In this document: piece after piece, positions 9,089 through 16,641 of the stretch
How positions within the stretch are numbered: position 1 is the first letter of the stretch
Layout of the letters: every line of letters starts with the position of its first letter
Assembly: GCF_001721645.1 (NCBI RefSeq)
Contig: NZ_CP017141.1
Coordinates: forward strand, 3,658,001 to 3,722,000
Reading direction: 5' to 3'
Source: Pedobacter steynii
GTDB lineage: Bacteria; Bacteroidota; Bacteroidia; Sphingobacteriales; Sphingobacteriaceae
DNA: 64,000 bases
Position numbers and translations under genes: made by a program
Notes under the pieces: generated by a model
Database searches by the model: none
Told to the model about the DNA's origin: nothing
Seen by the model: only the letters and a program-made list of their open reading frames with translations

Positions 9089-9862
9089 ATGCAGTTATTA
9101 TCCGGTAAAGTTATTTTTCTCACAGGAGGTTCAGCGGGAATTGGTCTGGCTTGTGCAAAGGCGTATGCTGAGGCCGGAGCTAAAGTAGTTATTGCAGCGC
9201 TTGCATCTGAGCCTGTTAAGGAAATTGCGGCACAGCTGGGAACAGGACATTCAGGACTGGTATGTGATGTATCAAGAGCTGATGATGTAGCAGCAGCAAT
9301 TGCAGAGACGATAGCAAAATATGGAAGAATAGATGCCATTCATAACAATGCTGGCATTGCTTCACCTTCTAAGCCTCTACATGAAACGAGTGATGAGGAA
9401 TGGAATCAGTTGATGGATGTAAATCTGAAAGGGGTATTGTATACCACCAGGTTCGGATTTGAAGCCTTAAAAAAATCTGAGGGATGTATTCTGAATACCA
9501 GTAGTCTTGTGGGAGAGATCGGACAGGAGAATCATGCGGCCTATACGGCTACCAAAGGAGGGATGAATGCCTTGACAAAATCTATGGCATTGGATTATGC
9601 GGCTCATAAAATAAGGGTAAATGCAGTATTGCCTGCCGGCGTATGGACACCCATGTTACGTAAATGGAGTCAGGAGCAACCAGACACGGTTTCCATTGAA
9701 CAGTATCTGGACGACATTCATCCATTGGGTTATTGTCCGGATGGTGAGGTGATCGCGGATGCCTGTGTGTTCCTGTTGTCAGATAAAGCACGGTTTATTA
9801 CAGGAACGATCCTGCCAGTAAGCGGAGGGGCGGAATTGGGGTATCGGGCTTTGAGATCTTAA
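9089..9862 (+). CDS. Short-chain dehydrogenase, probable L-fucose or 2-keto-3-deoxy-L-fuconate dehydrogenase
   Basis: The 257-residue classical SDR has the cofactor motif TGGSAGIG (12-19), NNAG (86-89), the catalytic Ser138/139, Tyr152 and Lys156 (YTATK). The oxidative fucose pathway needs two dehydrogenase steps, L-fucose to the lactone and 2-keto-3-deoxy-L-fuconate to the diketo acid; both are done by SDRs in known bacteria, and the sequence alone does not decide which this is. It is 42 bp after the mutarotase and convergent with the AraC gene, whose stop is 1 bp away. A lactonase and the final diketo-acid hydrolase are not in the window. Confidence 0.88.
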   Translation: MQLLSGKVIFLTGGSAGIGLACAKAYAEAGAKVVIAALASEPVKEIAAQLGTGHSGLVCDVSRADDVAAAIAETIAKYGRIDAIHNNAGIASPSKPLHETSDEEWNQLMDVNLKGVLYTTRFGFEALKKSEGCILNTSSLVGEIGQENHAAYTATKGGMNALTKSMALDYAAHKIRVNAVLPAGVWTPMLRKWSQEQPDTVSIEQYLDDIHPLGYCPDGEVIADACVFLLSDKARFITGTILPVSGGAELGYRALRS

Positions 9863-9863
9863 C

Positions 9864-10760
9864 CTATATCCGGTGTTTATTTTTGTAATCCAGTGGTGAA
9901 CTACCCATGATCTTATTAAACAGACGAGAGAAATAAAAGGCGTCTGAATATCCAACAGCAGTAGCTATTTCTTTTATCCGTAAATCTGATAAAGCAAGCA
10001 GCTGACAGGCACGCTGTATTTTTAAATGAATGAAATAATCAATTGGGGAAATTCCTGTTTTGGTCCTGAAAAGATTTTGAAAATGTGAGGCAGAATAAGA
10101 AAATTCGGTTGCAATATCCTGGACAGTTAACCTCATCGAAATGTTGTTCTTCATATATTCAATGACCTGATCTGAAATATCCTCACTGGCGGTTTGCGTC
10201 AGCTCGATGTTTTTCTGAGGAAACAGAAAGTTCGCAATTAAGTAATAAAGACTCAGGTTGGCGTAATTTAAGTTTTCATCACTATATCCTTTCTCCAGAC
10301 AAGTGTAAATCATTTCCCAGAGTTTTATCCGGTGTTCATCAAATGGAATGGTCTTAGGGCTGATGAGATTTTTTATAGATAAAGATTCGTTCAGACTGGA
10401 TAACTTTCTTCCGGTAAAATGTACCCAGTATATTGTCCATGGATCCATGGTATCTGAAGCATAACGTACAGGCAGATCTGTAGCTGGAATGATGAAGAAC
10501 TGATTGGCCGAAACTTCGTATTTTTCATGGTCGATACTGAACCATCCTTTCCCATCGGTACAATAAATAAGGATGTTATCCGTACATCCTTTAGGTCTGT
10601 TCCGGTAATGACCGGCAGCTTTCGGAAAGTAACCAATGTGACTGATATAAAGGGAATTCAGGAAAAAATCATCTTTAGGTTTACGTTCAAATAGAAATTC
10701 CGGAAGACTGATCAGTTTTTCCCCATTAAAACCATCACGTTTTTTCTTATTGATTTTCAT
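9864..10760 (-). CDS. AraC-family transcriptional regulator, probable fucose regulator
   Basis: The 298-residue protein has an N-terminal cupin-like sensor (about 45-180, with YCTDGKGWF and IPATDLPVRY) and a C-terminal double helix-turn-helix (about 205-295, with FSYSASHFQNLFRTKTGISPIDYF and IATAVGYSDAFYFSRLFNKIMG). Such proteins sense a sugar and activate the catabolic genes. It lies inside the fucose cluster, convergent with the SDR and divergent from the GH29 fucosidase, sharing a 209-bp promoter region with it. Fucose as the effector is an inference. Confidence 0.9.
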   Translation of the reverse strand: MKINKKKRDGFNGEKLISLPEFLFERKPKDDFFLNSLYISHIGYFPKAAGHYRNRPKGCTDNILIYCTDGKGWFSIDHEKYEVSANQFFIIPATDLPVRYASDTMDPWTIYWVHFTGRKLSSLNESLSIKNLISPKTIPFDEHRIKLWEMIYTCLEKGYSDENLNYANLSLYYLIANFLFPQKNIELTQTASEDISDQVIEYMKNNISMRLTVQDIATEFSYSASHFQNLFRTKTGISPIDYFIHLKIQRACQLLALSDLRIKEIATAVGYSDAFYFSRLFNKIMGSSPLDYKNKHRI

Positions 10761-10879
10761 TGGTGTATATTAGTTGCCGGCTCCTGCAAAGCCTAATGTA
10801 AACATATTGTTTTTATGTGTGATTTTCTCTTCTTTTTAGGAATTAAACAGAATTGGATATGCTGCTGAAATTTAATGGG

Positions 10880-10889
10880 ATAATCCAGT
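10880..10889 (+). promoter_or_regulatory. Candidate operator in the araC-fucosidase divergent region (ATAATCCAGT)
   Basis: This is the second copy of the 10-bp word found at 5678-5687. It lies 81 bp before the fucosidase start, inside the region shared with the divergent AraC gene, a fitting place for an AraC half-site. Confidence 0.3.
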
Positions 10890-10969
10890 ATATTAATGAT
10901 ATTCTCTATTCTTTATCTATCTCTTTCGGCCTAATTTAGTAGGACACCAATGAACCAAAATATAACCAA

Positions 10970-12295
10970 ATGAGAAAATACACCTGTTTTTTAACCCTTG
11001 TTTTAATGTGTGTGTCCTGCCTGATAGCTGCGCAGACACCAGTGATCCGTACGGATAAGAAAGTAGTAGAAGGCTTTATGGATAAACGTTTCGGCATGTT
11101 TATTCACTGGGGGCCTGTTAGCCTTCGGGGAACCGAGATAGGCTGGTCAAGAGGTACTTCTGTTGCCTATAGTGATTATGATAATTTGTATAAAGAATTT
11201 AATCCGGTATTGTTTGATGCAGATAAATGGGCAAAGACAGCTAAAGATGCGGGAATGAAGTACCTGACGATTACTTCTAAACACCACGATGGATTTTGTC
11301 TTTGGCCTACCGCATATTCCAAACATAACATCATGAACTCTCCGTATAAAAAAGACATCGTAGGAGAGTTGGCAAAAGCGTGTAAGAAGTACGGACTGAA
11401 ATTCTGCATTTACTTTACGGTTGCCGATTGGCATGATCCGGATTATGCCATACTTTATCCGGTTGCAGAACCCAATAAGTCGGCAAATATGGACAGGTTC
11501 GTATCCAGAATGAAAAACGAATTAAAGGAACTGATTCAAAATTATAAGCCTTACATGCTTTGGTTTGATGCCAACTGGGATAAAGAATGGACACGTGAAC
11601 ATTCAACAGAAGTTTATAATGCCATAAAAAAGCTGGATCCTAATGTGATCATCAACAACAGACTGGATACCAGGGAAGCTAGTGGAGGATCACATAAAGA
11701 GATGCTGGCTTCTACACTGGCAGATTTTGCTACTCCGGAACAAGAGGTAGGCGCAATGAATATGGACTATCCATGGGAAAGCTGTATCACCATTTGTCAG
11801 CAATGGGCATGGAAACCGAACGATAAAATGAAGTCCCTGAAGGAATGTATTCAGACGCTGGCAAGTACTGCAGGTGGAAATGGGAACCTGTTGTTTAATG
11901 TGGGGCCAATGATGGATGGAAGAATTGAAGCCAGGCAGGTCGACCGCTTAAAGGAGATGGGAACATGGTTAAATAAAAATGGGGCGGCAATATATGGCAC
12001 TAAAGGTGGACCTTATAAGCCTGATAGCGTTATGGCGGCGACAAGAAAAGGAAACAAAATTTATTTGCACCTCTTTAAAAAGCAGGGTGCCGAAATTTCG
12101 ATTGCTGCGGTACCGGGTGCTAAAGTAATGAAAGCTTATTTTCTTAATGGTGCTGCCCCGATAACTTTTAAATCAGAGGATACTAAGATTACGATTCCAT
12201 TGCCATCGCAATTGCCTGATAGCAATGATACTGTGATTGTTTTAGAAATGGATAAGAATATGGAAGCCGTTCCGGTGATGGGCTTTAAATCCTGA
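10970..12295 (+). CDS. Alpha-L-fucosidase, GH29 (copy 1)
   Basis: The 441-residue protein has a Sec signal peptide (cleavage near AAQ, 20-22) and is expected in the periplasm. GH29 motifs are clear: RFGMFIHWGP (40-49), TSKHHDGFCLW (102-112) and the nucleophile motif LWFDANWD with Asp200. A C-terminal beta-sandwich follows from about residue 345. It releases terminal alpha-linked L-fucose from glycans. Its position next to the AraC regulator and fucose catabolic genes gives a complete logic of release, mutarotation, uptake and oxidation. The acid/base residue is not obvious, as usual in GH29. Confidence 0.95.
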   Translation: MRKYTCFLTLVLMCVSCLIAAQTPVIRTDKKVVEGFMDKRFGMFIHWGPVSLRGTEIGWSRGTSVAYSDYDNLYKEFNPVLFDADKWAKTAKDAGMKYLTITSKHHDGFCLWPTAYSKHNIMNSPYKKDIVGELAKACKKYGLKFCIYFTVADWHDPDYAILYPVAEPNKSANMDRFVSRMKNELKELIQNYKPYMLWFDANWDKEWTREHSTEVYNAIKKLDPNVIINNRLDTREASGGSHKEMLASTLADFATPEQEVGAMNMDYPWESCITICQQWAWKPNDKMKSLKECIQTLASTAGGNGNLLFNVGPMMDGRIEARQVDRLKEMGTWLNKNGAAIYGTKGGPYKPDSVMAATRKGNKIYLHLFKKQGAEISIAAVPGAKVMKAYFLNGAAPITFKSEDTKITIPLPSQLPDSNDTVIVLEMDKNMEAVPVMGFKS

Positions 12296-12301
12296 TTCGT
12301 G

Positions 12302-12730
12302 TTATTTCCTGTTTTCCGGATATTTTTCTTTAGTAAGGATGATCGAGTGATCGATCATCTTTGCTAACACTGTAGTATCAATATCTGCCAGCTTCTTAAT
12401 GTAAATGCAGGCCTTACTCATTTTATACTTTCCAAGTTGTTTCAGTAATCCTTCTTTTACCTCGAAATCACAGCCTACATATAAGCTGATTGCAGCACTT
12501 CGTGGTGAGAATCCTGCTAAGGGTGCATCGCCTTCATGCCCACTGTCGTACTTATAATGATAGCTCCCAAAACCGATGATAGATGGTCCCCACATTCTGG
12601 CCGGAAACCCTGTTTGTTGTTCCATGAGTTGAACCAGGTCATAGCTGTCCTTTCGCTTTATCGGGTCATTCACCTGTTCAATAAAATCATGAACACTTTG
12701 GGCAGTCTGAGTAGTTTTGTTCTTTGCCAT
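12302..12730 (-). CDS. DUF1801 (YdhG-like) protein
   Basis: The 142-residue cytoplasmic protein matches DUF1801 by pattern (QSVHDFIEQVNDPIKRKDSYDL, then IIGFGSYHYKYDSGHEGDAPLAGFSPRSAAISLY and a C-terminal KMSKACIYIKKLADID). I chose the internal ATG at 12730 because MAKNKTTQTAQSV is the usual beginning of the family; an ATG at 12775 would add 15 residues. Some relatives are called iron chaperones, but the function is not established. It is convergent with the fucosidase, 6 bp away. Confidence 0.8.
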   Translation of the reverse strand: MAKNKTTQTAQSVHDFIEQVNDPIKRKDSYDLVQLMEQQTGFPARMWGPSIIGFGSYHYKYDSGHEGDAPLAGFSPRSAAISLYVGCDFEVKEGLLKQLGKYKMSKACIYIKKLADIDTTVLAKMIDHSIILTKEKYPENRK

Positions 12731-12984
12731 GTTTAATTGTAATTTTTTTAATTCATCCAATGAACTGGTTATCATCTTCTTTAAATAAGAACAATAAATT
12801 TCTTAATTTAGAAAATATCTTCTGGAATGACACAACCCAGTTGATGAACCAAATGAAACCTAAATATGATGAAACCATCGTGATCTTACAAATTACATAA
12901 CGAAATGAACCGAGTTTACGAGTTCATGAATATCATTGAAAACAATAAATATCAATGAATAATAAAAAGATCATGATCGCTTCA

Positions 12985-12992
12985 TAACTTTA
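12985..12992 (+). promoter_or_regulatory. Possible -7 box (TAACTTTA) for the oxidoreductase gene
   Basis: The site differs from the Bacteroidota consensus TAnnTTTG at one position and lies 15 bp before the start of the Gfo/Idh/MocA gene. A GATCATGATC palindrome is just upstream (12969-12978). No convincing TTG element is paired with it. Confidence 0.25.
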
Positions 12993-13007
12993 AACAAATA
13001 GACGCTG

Positions 13008-14315
13008 ATGAAAAAAACTAATGATTTAAACTCAACTGATCGCAGATCGTTTTTGAAAAAATCAGGTATAGTAATGTTAGGCAGTACGCTCGCTTACCAG
13101 ACTGGTTTTTCCAATCCATTATTCGGTTCTGCAAAATCAACCATTAAGGTAGGCTTAATTGGATGTGGCGGACGCGGTACCGGCGCCGCTGCCCAGGCAT
13201 TGGCGGCAGATCCGGATGTAGTCATTACTGCGCTTGGCGATATTTTTGAAGACAGGCTTGAGGGGGCTTATGCTGCCCTGACCACCATTGATTCAAAGCG
13301 GGTAAAGGTGGATAAAAAAAGAAAATTTATTGGCTTTGATGCCTACCAGAAAGTAATAGATTCTGGTGTTGATGTGGTCTTGTTAACGACTCCACCGGCT
13401 TTCAGACCAGATCAGCTGACTGCAGCAATAAACGCGGGAAAACATGTGTTTTGTGAAAAACCGGTGGCGGTAGATGCCCCTGGGATTCGTAAGGTTCTTG
13501 CTGCGGCTAAGAAGGCCCAGGAAAAGAATTTATCGCTGGTATCTGGTTTTTGTTTTAGATATGACCTGCCAAGCAGGGCTGTATTTAACCGGGTGCTAAA
13601 TGGCGAAGTGGGGGAAATCAGGACGATCTCTACTTTTAGAAATGGCTCCGGAAACTGGTCTAATCCCCGTCAGCCGGATTGGAACGACCTGACTTTTAAA
13701 TTGCGTAACTGGCATTATCAGAACTGGCTTTCCGGTGATTTTATTGTGGAACAGGCAGTGCATAGTCTGGATATGATGTCCTGGGCAATGGGAGATAAAA
13801 TGCCGGTAAGTGCAACCGGAACGGGGGGCAGGCAGGTTCGTGTGAATGAAATTTATGGAAATATTTACGATCATTTTGCCGTGGAATTTGAATATGCAAA
13901 TGGTGCAAAGGGATTTCATTTCTGCAGGCAGCAGGAGGGAACTTCACATCGCAATACGGTTGATGTGTTGGGAACAGAAGGCAGTGCATTCGTAAATGTG
14001 GGAATGAGATACGAGATCAATGGCAAAAATAACTGGAAATACGATGGCCCAAAAAAGAACATGTATCAGGTTCAGCATGATGAACTCTTTGCAGCGATCA
14101 GAAGCGGAAACCCGATCAATAACGGGGAATTTATGACGCACAGTACTTTACTGGCAATCTGGGGCCGGATGGCTGCTTACAGCGGACAAACGATTAGCTT
14201 TGAGCAGGCTTTGAATTCAGACCTTGTTTTAGGGCCGAAAATTGACGAGTATAACTGGGACCTTAAATGGGAAAATCAACCGGTAGCCTTACCGGGAGTA
14301 ACCAAAGTAATTTAA
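13008..14315 (+). CDS. Tat-exported Gfo/Idh/MocA-family oxidoreductase
   Basis: The 435-residue protein has a twin-arginine signal (DRRSFLKKSG, 11-20), a Rossmann NAD(P) fold starting at residue 47 (VGLIGCGGRGTGAA), the family EKP motif (FCEKPVAVD, about 148-156) and the C-terminal alpha/beta domain with HYQNWLSGDFIVEQAVHSLDMM. A Tat-exported member must carry its cofactor out, because the periplasm has no free NAD. It is followed 23 bp later by a secreted DUF1080 protein. The pair resembles sets proposed for 3-keto-glycoside processing in Bacteroidota, where a Gfo/Idh enzyme oxidises C3 and a DUF1080 enzyme cleaves the product. The substrate is unknown. Confidence 0.9.
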   Translation: MKKTNDLNSTDRRSFLKKSGIVMLGSTLAYQTGFSNPLFGSAKSTIKVGLIGCGGRGTGAAAQALAADPDVVITALGDIFEDRLEGAYAALTTIDSKRVKVDKKRKFIGFDAYQKVIDSGVDVVLLTTPPAFRPDQLTAAINAGKHVFCEKPVAVDAPGIRKVLAAAKKAQEKNLSLVSGFCFRYDLPSRAVFNRVLNGEVGEIRTISTFRNGSGNWSNPRQPDWNDLTFKLRNWHYQNWLSGDFIVEQAVHSLDMMSWAMGDKMPVSATGTGGRQVRVNEIYGNIYDHFAVEFEYANGAKGFHFCRQQEGTSHRNTVDVLGTEGSAFVNVGMRYEINGKNNWKYDGPKKNMYQVQHDELFAAIRSGNPINNGEFMTHSTLLAIWGRMAAYSGQTISFEQALNSDLVLGPKIDEYNWDLKWENQPVALPGVTKVI

Positions 14316-14338
14316 TCCTCCGGCTAAATAAGTGTATC

Positions 14339-15034
14339 ATGAGAAAAGCATTAAAGGGGATCAGTGCGACCTGTGCAATCGTACTGATGAGTATCTCTAT
14401 ATTACATGCGCAAGCTAAACCCCTGCAATTTGGTAAAGAAACTACCCTGCAAAGTAGTAAGGGCAAAGCCATTAACTGGATCAATGTAAATACGGAACCT
14501 GAAACCTGGAGAAAGGAAAAAGACCTGTTGATCTGCTCGGGTAAACCAATTGGCGTAATGCGGTCGGAGAAAACATATGAAAATTTCATATTAGAGGTAG
14601 AGTGGAAGCACATGGAATCCGGAGGGAACTCCGGGGTATTTGTCTGGAGTGATGCGAAACCTGGTGAACAGAACCGTTTGCCGGGAGGAGTGGAGGTACA
14701 GATGCTGGAACTCGACTGGCCGGAGCTGAATAAGAAAGATGGCATAACACCTCCGATAGCTTATGTTCATGGAGAACTGTTTGGTGTCGGTGGCGTGGAA
14801 ACTGTTCCTGATAATCCCAGAGGCGACCGAAGCAAGTCCACAGAAAACAGGTGTAAGGCTAAAGGCGAGTGGAATACCTATAAGGTGATCTGTGTGGATG
14901 GAACGATTAAGTTATCTGTAAACGGGAAATTCGTAAATGGAATCAGCAGGTCGACAGTAAAGAAGGGTTATCTTTGCCTGGAATCGGAGGGTGCAGAAAT
15001 TCATTTCCGGAATCTGAAGGTTACTGAACTCTAA
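14339..15034 (+). CDS. Secreted DUF1080 (3-keto-disaccharide hydrolase-like) protein
   Basis: I chose the ATG at 14339, giving 231 residues with a clean Sec signal peptide (MRKALKGISATCAIVLM, ending near HAQA). Longer reading would overlap the upstream oxidoreductase and spoil the signal. The mature part is a lectin-like beta-sandwich of the DUF1080 family, with the typical ILEVEWKHMESGGNSGVFVW (about 87-106), a PPIAYVHGELFGVGG segment and a strand-rich C-terminus. Family members hydrolyse or eliminate 3-keto-glycosides. The neighbouring Tat-exported oxidoreductase would provide the oxidised substrate. Confidence 0.88.
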   Translation: MRKALKGISATCAIVLMSISILHAQAKPLQFGKETTLQSSKGKAINWINVNTEPETWRKEKDLLICSGKPIGVMRSEKTYENFILEVEWKHMESGGNSGVFVWSDAKPGEQNRLPGGVEVQMLELDWPELNKKDGITPPIAYVHGELFGVGGVETVPDNPRGDRSKSTENRCKAKGEWNTYKVICVDGTIKLSVNGKFVNGISRSTVKKGYLCLESEGAEIHFRNLKVTEL

Positions 15035-15043
15035 GGGAAAGAT

Positions 15044-15352
15044 ATGACCGCATACAACAATGGTATCAACGACAACAATTGTCCTGCTTCAAAATTATTG
15101 AAAATGTTGTCTGGTAAATGGAAACCTCAGATCTTTAAATTGGCCCTAAACGGACCATTGCGTTTTAATAGCCTGATCCGGCAGTTAGAAGGGTCAAATA
15201 AACAAGCGGTCGCTGTAGCCCTGAAAGAATTAGAAGAAGAAGGCCTGCTGGAAAGAAACGTAATTAAACTAAAACCTCTTCATGTGGAATATATTCTGTC
15301 TGAAAGAGGAACCTCGATGATCAGCGTTTTTCAACAACTGGAAGGATTATAG
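15044..15352 (+). CDS. HxlR-family winged-helix transcriptional regulator
   Basis: The 102-residue protein has the HxlR signature: a single N-terminal cysteine (Cys13 in NNCPASKLL), LSGKWKPQIF and a winged helix (RFNSLIRQLEGSNKQAVAVALKELEEEGLLERN). Members often respond to redox or electrophile stress through that cysteine. It starts 9 bp after the DUF1080 stop, but the DsbA-like redox gene downstream is an equally plausible partner. Confidence 0.9.
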   Translation: MTAYNNGINDNNCPASKLLKMLSGKWKPQIFKLALNGPLRFNSLIRQLEGSNKQAVAVALKELEEEGLLERNVIKLKPLHVEYILSERGTSMISVFQQLEGL

Positions 15353-15413
15353 ATCCTGATTTTTCATGATGTTAAGGAGTTAGCCTAATAGGTAGTCATG
15401 TTTTTTTGACTTA

Positions 15414-15444
15414 TTGCAGGGCCTGTCTGATGAGGGTAGCTTTG
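15414..15444 (+). promoter_or_regulatory. Promoter of the DsbA-like gene (TTG-N20-TAGCTTTG)
   Basis: A -33 TTG at 15414-15416 and a full-consensus -7 box TAGCTTTG at 15437-15444 are 20 bp apart, as expected for Bacteroidota. The start codon is 20 bp further down. Confidence 0.5.
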
Positions 15445-15464
15445 CTGATGATTAAATCAAGACC

Positions 15465-16385
15465 ATGGAAGAACAATTGAAAAATAATCCTTTAATGTGT
15501 GATCCGGAAAGTGGAGTATGTGAAATACCTGGCATTTCTGAAGAAGCGGAAAAAATATTACCGAAGGCATCAGAAAAGCCTTTAAGGATAATTTACTTTA
15601 CTGATCCGATCTGTTCTTCCTGCTGGGGAATAGAGCCCCAGTTGCGGAAATTAAAGATGGAATACGGAGAAATGCTCGAAATTGAATACCGGATGGGAGG
15701 GCTTTTACCAGACTGGTCTTATAATAGTGGCGGAATCAGTAAACCATCAGATGTAGCGGCTCATTGGGATGAGGTAAGCTTGTATTATGAAATGCCTATT
15801 GACGGGGATGTCTGGCTGGAGGATCCACTGGACTCTTCTTATCCTCCTTCAATTGCATTTAAAGCCGCCCAGATTCAGGACCCGGAGAAAGCCTTACTTT
15901 TTTTAAGAAGGATAAAAGAAATGGTCTTCCTTGAAAAAAAGAACATCAGTAAATGGAAACATCTTTTAGCAGCAGCGACTGCAGTGAGACTTGATCCTGT
16001 AAAACTGGAACTGGATTTTAATGGGATAGCAAGGCAACATTTTCAAGAGGACCTGCAACTGGCCAGAGATTGGAATGTGAGGGGATTTCCTACGTTGTTT
16101 TTTACAGATGCCAAAGGGAATCAGGAAAAGATATATGGAGTAAAGCCATATGCTGTTTATGAAGCTGTAATCGGAACTCTTCTGGGCGGTACCAAAGCTA
16201 AAAAGATCAATTTGGATCCGGAGAATTTGTTCTCGTTTTACCCTTCACTAACCAGGAAAGAGTTCGCTGTTATTGCCGGTATTTCTTTGGCTGATGCGGA
16301 ACATATATTGGCAAATTTGGTTAATGAAGGCAGGATAGAGGCAATGGAGACAAAGAATGGGAAAATATGGTGTCAGAAAAACTGA
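15465..16385 (+). CDS. DsbA-family dithiol protein (SpxH/FrnE-like) with a C-terminal winged-helix-like segment
   Basis: The 306-residue protein has no signal peptide, so it is probably cytoplasmic. The thioredoxin fold with an inserted helical domain spans about 38-235: YFTDPICSSCWG gives the CxxC pair Cys50/Cys53, and GFPTLFF is the cis-Pro loop. The N-terminus carries another cysteine pair (MCDPESGVCE, Cys12 and Cys19). Residues about 252-304 (LTRKEFAVIAGISLADAEHILANLV, then a short hairpin) look like a small winged helix. Overall it resembles the ClpXP-adapter SpxH/YjbH group and FrnE-like isomerases; the adapter role is unproven here. It has its own promoter. Confidence 0.8.
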   Translation: MEEQLKNNPLMCDPESGVCEIPGISEEAEKILPKASEKPLRIIYFTDPICSSCWGIEPQLRKLKMEYGEMLEIEYRMGGLLPDWSYNSGGISKPSDVAAHWDEVSLYYEMPIDGDVWLEDPLDSSYPPSIAFKAAQIQDPEKALLFLRRIKEMVFLEKKNISKWKHLLAAATAVRLDPVKLELDFNGIARQHFQEDLQLARDWNVRGFPTLFFTDAKGNQEKIYGVKPYAVYEAVIGTLLGGTKAKKINLDPENLFSFYPSLTRKEFAVIAGISLADAEHILANLVNEGRIEAMETKNGKIWCQKN

Positions 16386-16529
16386 CAATTCCACTTAATG
16401 TTTTGACAAAAAAACTAAATTTTCTACCCCCAAATTCTGCTTTATTTGAAATTCAAGATTTTATCATAAGAAATATGATAGGTTAGTTAATGAGATAGGG
16501 GTATCTACTTTATCGAATTGAAAAAAGTT

Positions 16530-16556
16530 CCGCAGATACCTGGATGGGATCTGCGG
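16530..16556 (+). terminator. Hairpin after the DsbA-like gene
   Basis: CCGCAGAT pairs with ATCTGCGG around an 11-nt loop, followed by TTATTTGTTT. It lies 145 bp after the DsbA-like stop and just before the polysaccharide cluster, so it may insulate the two units. Confidence 0.45.
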
Positions 16557-16641
16557 TTATTTGTTTAATCAGGAATAATAGGTTTTTTTTACTATTTTCG
16601 ACCAATATTTGTCATTTACCGATATAGATAAATCACAAACT

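Noticed and set aside
14267..14338. Earlier start for the DUF1080 gene
   Set aside because: It would overlap the oxidoreductase by 49 bp and place 24 polar residues ahead of the signal peptide. The ATG at 14339 gives a normal signal.
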